Below are positions 1 to 5,324 of a DNA stretch of 5,650 nt, piece after piece. Origin of the DNA: an uncultured Clostridia bacterium (GTDB lineage: Bacteria > Bacillota > Clostridia > TANB77 > CAG-508); contig CAKOVH010000021.1 of assembly GCA_934121885.1 (NCBI GenBank), positions 1 to 5,650 of the forward strand. The letters are read 5' to 3'. Within the stretch, counting starts at the first letter, position 1; the number at the start of each line of letters is the position of its first letter. The notes below the pieces were generated by a model, which made no database searches, had not been told where the DNA came from, and saw only the letters and a list, made by a program, of their open reading frames with translations. Position numbers and translations under genes: made by a program.

Positions 1-1
1 T

Positions 2-571
2 GGATTAACACAATTAAGAATTGCAGAAACAGAAAAATATGCACATGTTACATTCTTCTTTAATGGTGGAGAAGAAAAACAATATCCAGGAGAAGATAGA
101 ATTTTAGTACCATCTCCAAAGGTTGAAACATATGATATGCAACCAGAGATGAGCGCTGAAGAAGTAACTGTTAAAGTTGTAGAAACAATTAAATCTGGAA
201 AATATAATGTAATTATATTAAATTACGCAAACCCAGATATGGTTGGACATACAGGTAGTTTAGAAGCTGCAATTAAAGCAATTGAAAAAATAGATGACTG
301 TGTTCAAAGAGTTGTAGATGCTGTAAAAGAACAAGGAGGAGAACTTCTTATTACTGCAGATCATGGAAATGCTGAGCAAATGATAGATTACAAAACAGGG
401 GAACCTCATACAGCACATACAACAAATCCTGTACCATTAATATTAGTAGGAAAAGATGATGTTAAATTAAAATCAGGAAAGCTAGCTGATCTTGCACCTA
501 CAATGTTAGATATGATGGGAATAGAAAAACCAGAGCAGATGACTGGAAATAGCTTAATAGAAAAGGCATAA
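2..571 (+). CDS. gpmI: 2,3-bisphosphoglycerate-independent phosphoglycerate mutase, C-terminal part
   Basis: This is the last 189 residues of a cytoplasmic glycolytic enzyme of about 510 residues; the start lies left of the window. It interconverts 3- and 2-phosphoglycerate using two metal ions (usually Mn) and a phosphoserine intermediate. The fragment opens with QLRIAETEKYAHVTFFFNGG and then PGEDRILVPSPKV, both typical of GpmI. It carries the C-terminal alkaline-phosphatase-fold metal ligands: Asp79 and His83 in NPDMVGHTG, Asp120 and His121 in TADHGNAEQ, and a histidine (probably His139) in HTAHTTNPVP. The spacing of the first four matches the ligands Asp403, His407, Asp444 and His445 known from the Bacillus stearothermophilus enzyme. 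The catalytic serine lies outside the window. The frame is open to its TAA and looks functional. Position upstream of eno fits the common pgk-tpiA-gpmI-eno order. The identification is firm. Confidence 0.97.
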   Translation, partial: GLTQLRIAETEKYAHVTFFFNGGEEKQYPGEDRILVPSPKVETYDMQPEMSAEEVTVKVVETIKSGKYNVIILNYANPDMVGHTGSLEAAIKAIEKIDDCVQRVVDAVKEQGGELLITADHGNAEQMIDYKTGEPHTAHTTNPVPLILVGKDDVKLKSGKLADLAPTMLDMMGIEKPEQMTGNSLIEKA

Positions 572-596
572 GAAAATTTTTATTTAAGGAAAATTT

Positions 597-1223
597 ATGA
601 TAAACTCACCAGAGGTAAAAAAGATTTATGCTAGTTTGCAAAAACAATTATTTGGCTTAATACCAGAAAAATGGGAAAAGATATATTTATATGCATCTGT
701 ACAAGAAAAAACACTTCACTTAGAAACAGGGGAACTATACTTTTATTATTTCCCAAAAGGAATATTAAAGAAAAATCCTGTTAATGTATATGAAATACCT
801 TCTAGATTTAATATAGAAGAGGAATCATATATAAAGTTAGTTGAAAGATTATATAATACAATAAAAAGGCTTAGAGATTTATATAAAAAAGAAAATGTCA
901 GACTGTGGTCGAATATTACAATTAGGATTGTTAATTTTAAATTTCAAATTGACTTTAATTATGAAAATTTAGAAAAATCAAAATATTCGAACACAGAAAG
1001 ACATATTGTTTGGAAATATAAAAACTTGGAACTTCCAATAGAAAGTTTTACAAGGAAAGAAAGAAAACTAATTGATGAGTATATTAATAGTGAAGTATTA
1101 GACTTAAATATAACAGAGTCATATGAAGAGTCTATTTATAAAAGACCAATAAAAAATATTATTGAATATAACAAGGAAAGAACACAGGAAAGCTATATTC
1201 AAGAAAAAAAGCCAAATTCTTAG
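597..1223 (+). CDS. YezG/DUF600-family immunity-like protein
   Basis: A 208-residue soluble protein with no signal peptide or membrane helix. Residues about 8-145 look like the YezG (DUF600) family: IPEKWEKIYLYASV (22-35), GELYFYYFPKG (45-55), a helical middle with many Glu, Lys and Arg residues, LWSNITIRI (103-111), FKFQIDFNYENL (114-125) and ERHIVWKYKNL (134-144). In Bacillus subtilis YezG neutralises the C-terminal nuclease toxin of the LXG protein YeeF, so the family role is immunity against polymorphic toxins. Residues about 146-208 form a charged tail rich in Lys, Glu, Asn and Tyr, beyond the usual length of about 150; I cannot assign it. The start is set by AAGGA at 586-590, six bases before the ATG. 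The gene begins 25 bases after gpmI and ends 63 bases before the eno start, so it should share the glycolytic transcript. No toxin gene is visible. The family call comes from pattern recognition, not a search. Confidence 0.72.
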   Translation: MINSPEVKKIYASLQKQLFGLIPEKWEKIYLYASVQEKTLHLETGELYFYYFPKGILKKNPVNVYEIPSRFNIEEESYIKLVERLYNTIKRLRDLYKKENVRLWSNITIRIVNFKFQIDFNYENLEKSKYSNTERHIVWKYKNLELPIESFTRKERKLIDEYINSEVLDLNITESYEESIYKRPIKNIIEYNKERTQESYIQEKKPNS

Positions 1224-1228
1224 TCATT

Positions 1229-1255
1229 TATAATGTTTATAATTTATTTTATAAT
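1229..1255 (+). promoter_or_regulatory. Possible eno promoter with three TATAAT hexamers
   Basis: The 63 bases between the immunity-like gene and eno contain TATAAT at 1229-1234, 1238-1243 and 1250-1255. The third is the best candidate, with TTTATA at 1227-1232 as a four-of-six -35 match at a 17-base spacing. That would start a transcript near 1262, just ahead of the eno ribosome-binding site. The region is so A/T-rich that chance matches are likely. No terminator separates eno from the upstream genes, so a promoter here would add to read-through and not replace it. Confidence 0.3.
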
Positions 1256-1272
1256 ATATATCATAAAACAAG

Positions 1273-1278
1273 AAAGGA
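1273..1278 (+). promoter_or_regulatory. Ribosome-binding site that fixes the eno start
   Basis: AAAGGA lies eight bases before the ATG at 1287. The same frame is open back to an ATG at 1233, but that start has no purine-rich site and would add an 18-residue hydrophobic extension foreign to enolases. The intermediate ATG at 1278 overlaps the ribosome-binding site itself. The site therefore selects 1287. Confidence 0.8.
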
Positions 1279-1286
1279 TGTTTAAA

Positions 1287-2588
1287 ATGAAAGATTATTT
1301 AGGAATTGAAAGTGTAAAAGCACTAGAAGTATTGGATTCAAGAGGAAATCCAACAGTACAAGTTGAAGTTGTAACAGAAGGAGGATTTTCAGGTGTAGCA
1401 ATGGTTCCATCAGGAGCATCAACAGGAAGCTTTGAAGCAGTTGAACTACGTGATGGAGACAAAAGCAGATATTTAGGAAAAGGTGTTTTACAAGCTGTAA
1501 AAAATGTTAACGAAAAAATTGCTGGTAAAATAGAAAACATGAATGTTTATGAACAAGCTAAAATTGATAAAACATTAATAGAATTAGACGGAACAGATAA
1601 CAAAGCAAAATTAGGTGCAAATGCAACACTTGGCGTATCATTAGCAGTTGCTAAAGCTGCAGCAGCTTCTTTAGGAATGAGTTTATACAACTACATTGGT
1701 GGAGTAAATGCAAAAGAATTACCAGTTCCAATGATGAACATTATGAATGGTGGAAAACATGCTGATAGTGGTCTTACTGTTCAAGAATTTATGATTATGC
1801 CAGTAGGAGCTAAAACATTTAGTGAATGTATGAAAATGGGTGTTGAAGTATACCACAACTTAAAGAAAGTTTTAAATGAAAAAGGATTAGCAACAGGTGT
1901 AGGAGATGAAGGTGGATTTGCACCAAATGTATCAAGCGAAAAAGAAGCTATAGAGTTAATATTATCAGCTATTGAAAAAGCTGGATATGTAGCAGGAAAA
2001 GATGTATGCTTAGCATTAGATGTTGCAGCTACAGAAATGTTTGATGAAGCTAAAAAGATAGGAAAAGATGGATATTATTTCTGGAAAACTGGAGAATTCA
2101 AAACAAGAGAAGAAATGATAGACTTTATAGTTGATTTAGCAACTAACTATCCAATAATCTCAATTGAAGATGGTTTAGCAGAAGAAGATTGGGAATCATG
2201 GAAAGTATTAACAGAAAAATTAGGAGATAAAATTCAATTAGTTGGTGACGATTTATTTGTTACAAATATTAAAAGATTACAAAAAGGAATTGATAACAAA
2301 ACAGCTAATAGTATTTTAATAAAATTAAATCAAATTGGAACTTTAACAGAAACATTAGATGCAATTGAACTTGCTAAGAAAAATGGATACACAGCAGTAG
2401 TATCACATAGAAGTGGTGAAACAGAAGATACAACACTTGCTGATGTTGCAGTTGCAACAAATGCAGGACAAATCAAAACAGGTGCACCATGTAGAACAGA
2501 TAGAGTTGCAAAATACAACAGACTTCTAAATATCGAAAACGAATTAGGAGATATTGCAGTATTTTCAGGAAGAAAAGCTATAAAATAA
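1287..2588 (+). CDS. eno: Enolase (phosphopyruvate hydratase)
   Basis: A complete 433-residue enolase, the usual length, which dehydrates 2-phosphoglycerate to phosphoenolpyruvate in the cytoplasm and needs Mg. The N-terminal domain starts KDYLGIESVKALEVLDSRGNP, with the flexible substrate loop PSGASTGSFEAVELRDG at 41-57. Expected active-site residues are present: His158 in NGGKHAD, Glu167 in VQEFMIMP, Glu208 in GDEGGFAPN, Lys346 in the signature ILIKLNQIGTLTET (343-356), the SHRSGETEDT loop (373-382) and Lys397 in GQIKTGAPCR. The three Mg ligands are Asp245 (LALDVAATE), Glu294 (SIEDGL) and Asp321 (LVGDDLF). Nothing suggests loss of function. Start 1287 was chosen over an in-frame ATG at 1233 because only 1287 gives the standard N terminus and a well-spaced ribosome-binding site. 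It follows gpmI, the preceding step in glycolysis, with one unrelated gene between them. Confidence 0.98.
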   Translation: MKDYLGIESVKALEVLDSRGNPTVQVEVVTEGGFSGVAMVPSGASTGSFEAVELRDGDKSRYLGKGVLQAVKNVNEKIAGKIENMNVYEQAKIDKTLIELDGTDNKAKLGANATLGVSLAVAKAAAASLGMSLYNYIGGVNAKELPVPMMNIMNGGKHADSGLTVQEFMIMPVGAKTFSECMKMGVEVYHNLKKVLNEKGLATGVGDEGGFAPNVSSEKEAIELILSAIEKAGYVAGKDVCLALDVAATEMFDEAKKIGKDGYYFWKTGEFKTREEMIDFIVDLATNYPIISIEDGLAEEDWESWKVLTEKLGDKIQLVGDDLFVTNIKRLQKGIDNKTANSILIKLNQIGTLTETLDAIELAKKNGYTAVVSHRSGETEDTTLADVAVATNAGQIKTGAPCRTDRVAKYNRLLNIENELGDIAVFSGRKAIK

Positions 2589-2599
2589 TAAAATTAAAA

Positions 2600-2623
2600 G
2601 GGATATAGCGTAAGCTGTATCCC
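2600..2623 (+). other. 10-bp hairpin with GTAA tetraloop between eno and tRNA-Gln
   Basis: The arms GGGATATAGC (2600-2609) and GCTGTATCCC (2614-2623) pair over ten positions with one G-U wobble, closing on GTAA, a stable GNRA-type tetraloop. It starts 12 bases after the eno stop codon and ends eight bases before the tRNA. No T-run follows, so it does not look like a normal intrinsic terminator. By inference it protects the eno mRNA 3' end after tRNA processing, or marks a processing site in a joint eno-tRNA transcript. Confidence 0.6.
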
Positions 2624-2631
2624 GGATATAT

Positions 2632-2706
2632 TGGGGTATCGCCAAGCGGTAAGGCATCGGACTCTGACTCCGACATTCCTGTGTTCGAATCACAGTACCC
2701 CAACCA
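2632..2706 (+). tRNA. tRNA-Gln (anticodon CUG)
   Basis: A 75-base cloverleaf. The acceptor arm TGGGGTA pairs perfectly with TACCCCA (2696-2702), followed by discriminator A and an encoded CCA. The D arm is GCC-AAGCGGTAA-GGC. The anticodon stem TCGGA/TCCGA holds the loop CTCTGAC, giving anticodon CTG at 2664-2666, which reads the glutamine codon CAG. The T arm is CTGTG-TTCGAAT-CACAG. The U1-A72 start of the acceptor stem and the overall sequence match bacterial glutamine tRNAs. No separate promoter is evident in the 43 bases after eno, so it is probably transcribed together with eno and released by processing. A terminator follows at once. The C in the first anticodon position restricts it to CAG, so another tRNA-Gln with UUG must exist elsewhere in the genome. 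Confidence 0.95.
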
Positions 2707-2707
2707 A

Positions 2708-2743
2708 ATCAAAAAAGACATTTTTATAAATGTCTTTTTTGAT
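2708..2743. terminator. Bidirectional intrinsic terminator
   Basis: A perfect 16-bp inverted repeat (2708-2723 and 2728-2743) surrounds a TTAT loop. The core GACATTT/AAATGTC is flanked by A6 on the left and T6 on the right, so transcripts from either strand end in a U-run. It starts two bases after the tRNA CCA and ends 19 bases before the stop codon of the convergent minus-strand gene. It therefore serves the eno-tRNA transcript and the regulator gene. Confidence 0.9.
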
Positions 2744-2762
2744 ATTGGAAATTAATAAATAA

Positions 2763-4490
2763 CTATTCAACAATAGGAGGTATAAAATTTTCAATAGCAC
2801 TTCTAAGTTTAGGATGACGTATAACAAAGTGAATAGAAGGACTGTTATCCTTAGATATCATTATCCAATTATTTTCGCAAATAAGAACTTGAATATTTTT
2901 AAAAGTACGAGAAGAATTATTGGTTAATTTATAATTAGAATGTTCTTCTGCATACTTTTTAGTAAGAGCAAGATGTTCCATATATTCTTCATAAGTATAA
3001 TGAACTTTACCTTCATAAAAGTAATCTGAAAGAGAAACACTAGGGGAAATAACCTCAAAATTATCCTTAGTAATTTCTTGTATCTCATCCACAAAAACAT
3101 TATTTTTTATTACCTTTTCAATTATCTGCTTTTGAAATTTCAAAGAAGATAATACGTTATTAATATCATTATCAGAAACATTATTTCTTTTAAGTATTTT
3201 AGTAAGTAATTCTGTAGATATTGTATGTATAGGAAGTGAGTTTAATATTCTTCTACGATTTCCTGTGTCTTCTGTGCTTGTATCTAAAAAAGCATTAAAG
3301 GTATTTTTGTTCTCTACTCTGTAAATATCCATAAGAGATTTTGCTTTATTAAGTAAAAGTTTAGATTTTTGATTATAATACTCAACATCTTGCTTACTTG
3401 TTAACAATGTATATTTTCCATCATTATGATATCCGTTAATACATTCGCCAGATAATGCTGCTACACCTGAAACATAGTTTAAATGGCAATACACTGTGTC
3501 TTGAAAGCCTTTTAAATAATAAGGGGATACTTGACCTGTCATATAAATTGGTATCCAGCTTTCCAAACCAAGCATCATTTCATTAAAAGGTCTATCAAGG
3601 TTATGTATTATATTTAAGTGAAGGCCTTTTTTTAATGTCATTGCTATTGCAAACATCCACTTTTTTCCAAAATCTACATCTTGTGCCATGTCTTCCATTG
3701 GCATATCACTACACATAAAAACTGGCTCATTTGATTTTGATAAAACAGTTGCTTTAAAGAAATCTAATTCTCCTTTTTTCATTTCCTCTGTTCCATAATA
3801 TGTTTTTGAACTTGACTTATAAAAAGGTACAAAAGGGATTTTCATTTCATCAAAGTGTATAGCCTTAATATATTCATTTAAGTCGAAATTATCTAAATTA
3901 GTTAAAAAATCATCAATATAGTTTTTTGAAGGTGTCGTATTATTGGAAAGCCATGTGCTTAATTTTTGGGAGTATTCAGAGGTATTTTCTAAGTCATGAG
4001 GTACACAACCAATAAGTAACGCAATAGTTTTTTTATCATTTTTTGAAGAATACTTATTTACAACAAAGTTACAAATTTGTTCAACAAATATTTGTGGTTT
4101 GGCGGGAGACATATTGCCAGTACGGATCCTTGAAAGGTAAGATGCATCATATCCTATTTTTCTTGATAATTCTGCCATACTTATATTTAAAACGGAAGTA
4201 AGTTCATTAAAATTTTTAGAAAGCTGGCTTAAGTCAATTTCTACATCATTTAAGGTTGATGAAAGCGACCTATATATATATTCTTTTGATAGATTAATTC
4301 CTTTATTTGATAATAGTGTATATAGACCAGCTACAAGAGAATCTAATTGTTTACTTCTAATGTTAGGAGTTCTTTCACCATTACGGTAACGACTTATAAC
4401 TGTTGCAGATAGTCCTGAAACATCAGCAAGTTCCTTAGAAGAACAATTTATTTGTGTTATATATTTATTTAATTGTTCGTTAAAATTCAT
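2763..4490 (-). CDS. XRE-family regulator with two HTH domains and a long unassigned C-terminal region
   Basis: A 575-residue soluble protein. Residues about 5-60 hold a first Cro/C1-type helix-turn-helix (SSKELADVSGLSATVISRYRNGERTP at 17-42, split here as SSKELADVSGL plus SATVISRYRNGERTP). A second unit spans about 94-145 (ISMAELSRKIGYDASYLSRI at 103-122). Residues 150-210 are helical and may be a degenerate third unit. From about 212 to 390 is a region with a conserved look: IPFVPF (218-223), PVFMCSDMPMEDMAQD (256-271), KKWMFAIA, HLNIIHNLDRPFNEMMLGLE (291-310), IPIYMTGQVSPYY (313-325). I recall similar text in clostridial XRE-type proteins of unknown function but cannot name a domain. The C terminus ends NWIMISKD, IHFVIRHPKLR, ENFIPP. 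It very likely binds DNA and senses a ligand or stress through the large region; the ligand is unknown. The start has AGGAGGG 12 bases upstream. It stands alone, antisense to its neighbours. Confidence 0.85.
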   Translation of the reverse strand: MNFNEQLNKYITQINCSSKELADVSGLSATVISRYRNGERTPNIRSKQLDSLVAGLYTLLSNKGINLSKEYIYRSLSSTLNDVEIDLSQLSKNFNELTSVLNISMAELSRKIGYDASYLSRIRTGNMSPAKPQIFVEQICNFVVNKYSSKNDKKTIALLIGCVPHDLENTSEYSQKLSTWLSNNTTPSKNYIDDFLTNLDNFDLNEYIKAIHFDEMKIPFVPFYKSSSKTYYGTEEMKKGELDFFKATVLSKSNEPVFMCSDMPMEDMAQDVDFGKKWMFAIAMTLKKGLHLNIIHNLDRPFNEMMLGLESWIPIYMTGQVSPYYLKGFQDTVYCHLNYVSGVAALSGECINGYHNDGKYTLLTSKQDVEYYNQKSKLLLNKAKSLMDIYRVENKNTFNAFLDTSTEDTGNRRRILNSLPIHTISTELLTKILKRNNVSDNDINNVLSSLKFQKQIIEKVIKNNVFVDEIQEITKDNFEVISPSVSLSDYFYEGKVHYTYEEYMEHLALTKKYAEEHSNYKLTNNSSRTFKNIQVLICENNWIMISKDNSPSIHFVIRHPKLRSAIENFIPPIVE

Positions 4491-4502
4491 AATATTTAAT
4501 TA

Positions 4503-4509
4503 CCCTCCT
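4503..4509 (-). promoter_or_regulatory. Strong, slightly distant ribosome-binding site of the regulator
   Basis: Read on the minus strand, AGGAGGG ends 12 bases before the ATG at 4490. The core is close to the full anti-16S match, and the spacing is longer than the usual five to ten bases. No other start codon lies between, so the start at 4490 stands. Confidence 0.75.
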
Positions 4510-4534
4510 ATTATTTAAGTACAAAATTTAAACT

Positions 4535-4543
4535 ATTATATCA
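4535..4543 (-). promoter_or_regulatory. Extended -10 promoter of the regulator gene
   Basis: On the minus strand the sequence TGATATAAT gives a perfect TATAAT preceded by TGN, the extended -10 motif. A -35 element 17 bases upstream (TGTATT, 4558-4563) is poor, which is common for extended -10 promoters. Transcription would start near 4528, giving a leader of about 38 bases that contains the ribosome-binding site. Confidence 0.6.
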
Positions 4544-4572
4544 TATAATAAAACAAAAATACAGAAAAGTAA

Positions 4573-4603
4573 ATTACCAATAAAACATTGAAAAAACGGT
4601 AAT
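4573..4603. promoter_or_regulatory. Possible operator: ATTACC/GGTAAT inverted repeat
   Basis: ATTACC (4573-4578) and GGTAAT (4598-4603) form an inverted repeat with 19 bases between, in the divergent intergenic region upstream of the regulator promoter. Half-site centres are 25 bp apart, a spacing that a dimer or a protein with two HTH units could span. The G/C content of the half-sites stands out from the A/T background. Autoregulation by the neighbouring XRE protein is an inference; six-base arms can occur by chance. Confidence 0.3.
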
Positions 4604-4632
4604 AAAATAGAGAATGAAAAAATTATGTGCTA

Positions 4633-4663
4633 TATATTATTTATAAAAATGATAAATAATATA
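4633..4663. other. All-A/T 12-bp inverted repeat upstream of the small membrane-protein gene
   Basis: TATATTATTTAT (4633-4644) and ATAAATAATATA (4652-4663) are perfectly complementary around a 7-base loop. There are no G-C pairs, so as RNA it would be weak; as DNA it could be a protein-binding palindrome. It lies about 65 bases before the gene start at 4730. Chance is more likely here than in a balanced sequence. Confidence 0.35.
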
Positions 4664-4675
4664 GAAAAATTAGTA

Positions 4676-4705
4676 TTTACTTATCTAACATATTTAGTTT
4701 ATAAT
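4676..4705 (+). promoter_or_regulatory. Possible promoter of the small membrane-protein gene
   Basis: TTTACT (4676-4681, four of six matches to TTGACA) and a perfect TATAAT (4700-4705) are separated by 18 bases. Transcription would begin near 4712, directly at the ribosome-binding site, leaving an unusually short leader of about 18 bases. A weaker alternative is the extended -10-like TGCTATATA at 4628-4636, which would instead put the 4633-4663 inverted repeat in the leader. Confidence 0.4.
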
Positions 4706-4712
4706 AAAGAAA

Positions 4713-4719
4713 AAAGGAG
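4713..4719 (+). promoter_or_regulatory. Ribosome-binding site that fixes the start at 4730
   Basis: AAAGGAG lies ten bases before the ATG at 4730. The frame is open back to an ATG at 4625, but that start has no such site, and the extra 35 residues would place a second, poorly formed hydrophobic stretch ahead of a standard MKKYIIPLIL membrane anchor. Confidence 0.75.
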
Positions 4720-4729
4720 TTTAAAAAAT

Positions 4730-5140
4730 ATGAAAAAGTATATTATCCCATTAATTTTAGCTATATTAATTGTAGGAATAGCAATTTATGCTTTAAATAA
4801 GTTGCAAGAAAAAAGTAAGGAAGATATTGAAAATATACCAAATGATATTTCTAAAATAGAATATGTTAGGGTTAAAGAAGAAACAGAGGGTGGATATGTT
4901 TACTATAAAACTAATGATAAAAAACTAATAGAAGAAGTAATAAATGCTTTAAAGAATATAAAAGTAAAAGATAAGGTAAACATAGCATTTAGTGACAATG
5001 GAAAAACATATATGATTGTACTAAAAGATGGAGAAACTTTAACATACAATTTTCAAGGAAGCTATTACAATAAAAATAAACAAAACTATGAAACAAGCAA
5101 TTATGAGAGTTTAAGAAAAATTGATATTCCAAAAGAATAA
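4730..5140 (+). CDS. Small protein with one N-terminal membrane helix, function unknown
   Basis: A 136-residue protein starting MKKYIIPLILAILIVGIAIY. Two lysines followed by a hydrophobic stretch (about residues 4-22) make a signal-anchor helix. There is no lipobox cysteine and no clear signal-peptidase site, so the rest is probably held outside the membrane. Residues about 45-136 look like one small folded domain: ISKIEYVRVK, GGYVYYKTND, a helix around KKLIEEVINALKNIKV, GKTYMIVLKDGETLTYNFQG, then Tyr- and Asn-rich segments up to the C terminus. The alternating pattern suggests an alpha/beta fold like small extracytoplasmic domains of Bacillota, but I cannot name a family. It is transcribed divergently from the XRE regulator, which could control it. 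No terminator hairpin is visible after its stop. Start 4730 is preferred over 4625 because of the ribosome-binding site. Confidence 0.75.
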   Translation: MKKYIIPLILAILIVGIAIYALNKLQEKSKEDIENIPNDISKIEYVRVKEETEGGYVYYKTNDKKLIEEVINALKNIKVKDKVNIAFSDNGKTYMIVLKDGETLTYNFQGSYYNKNKQNYETSNYESLRKIDIPKE

Positions 5141-5173
5141 TATAAAAATAGGTGGTATTTAAAATTAAAAAAC

Positions 5174-5212
5174 ATTACAAGTATATTACAAGTATATTAC
5201 AAGTATATTACA
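5174..5212. repeat. Three tandem 11-bp direct repeats plus a partial fourth
   Basis: ATTACAAGTAT occurs three times without mismatch (5174-5184, 5185-5195, 5196-5206), followed by ATTACA (5207-5212). The period of 11 bp is close to one turn of the DNA helix, so equal protein sites would lie on one face. The array ends 15 bases before the -35 box at 5228, where activators or other regulators bind. It is not inside any supported gene. It may also be simple slippage. Confidence 0.9.
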
Positions 5213-5227
5213 TTTGACTTATAGGTA

Positions 5228-5256
5228 TTGAAATTCAAAAAAATAAATATTAAAAT
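5228..5256 (+). promoter_or_regulatory. Sigma-A-type promoter of the pilin-like gene
   Basis: TTGAAA (5228-5233) and TAAAAT (5251-5256) each match the consensus at five of six positions with an ideal 17-base spacer. Transcription would start near 5263, leaving a leader of about 43 bases to the ATG at 5306. The 11-bp repeat array lies immediately upstream. A second -35-like TTGACT at 5214-5219 has no -10 at the right distance. Confidence 0.6.
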
Positions 5257-5286
5257 AGTAATATGTAAAAATGTAAATAAACAAAA

Positions 5287-5294
5287 GAAAGGGG
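5287..5294 (+). promoter_or_regulatory. Ribosome-binding site that points to an out-of-frame start
   Basis: GAAAGGGG is the only good Shine-Dalgarno-like sequence before the pilin-like gene. Its last base is 11 bases before the ATG at 5306, a workable distance, but that ATG is not in the pilin frame. The in-frame ATG at 5325 is 30 bases away, too far for normal initiation. Confidence 0.6.
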
Positions 5295-5324
5295 AAGAAA
5301 GCAAAATGAAAAGTATAATGCAAA

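Noticed and set aside
1295..1540. Open reading frame on the minus strand inside eno
   Set aside because: It lies fully inside a strongly conserved enolase frame, has no ribosome-binding site and gives a low-complexity Ser/Thr/Pro-rich product.
2330..2518. Second minus-strand frame inside eno
   Set aside because: Antisense shadow of the conserved enolase C-terminal region with no start signal.
2632..2760. Integration site of a mobile element at the tRNA-Gln 3' end
   Set aside because: No second copy of the tRNA 3' end, integrase or other element gene occurs in the window; a terminator follows directly.
4588..4616. TTGAAA at 4588-4593 as a -35 for the plus-strand gene
   Set aside because: The sequence at the correct -10 distance (AGAATG or GAGAAT) is a poor match; the TATAAT at 4700 is better.
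5174..5212. CRISPR array
   Set aside because: The 11-bp units are directly adjacent with no spacers and are far too short for CRISPR repeats.
5263..5276. Two minimal ATG-TAA start-stop units in the pilin leader
   Set aside because: Neither has a ribosome-binding site, and such hexamers are expected by chance in this base composition.
5228..5305. Start of a plus-strand gene at the ATG at 5228 upstream of the pilin
   Set aside because: Position 5228 overlaps the -35 box (TTGAAA) and has no ribosome-binding site. The later part of this frame is the Asn-rich shadow of the pilin helix; only its section from 5306 matters, as the possible leader.
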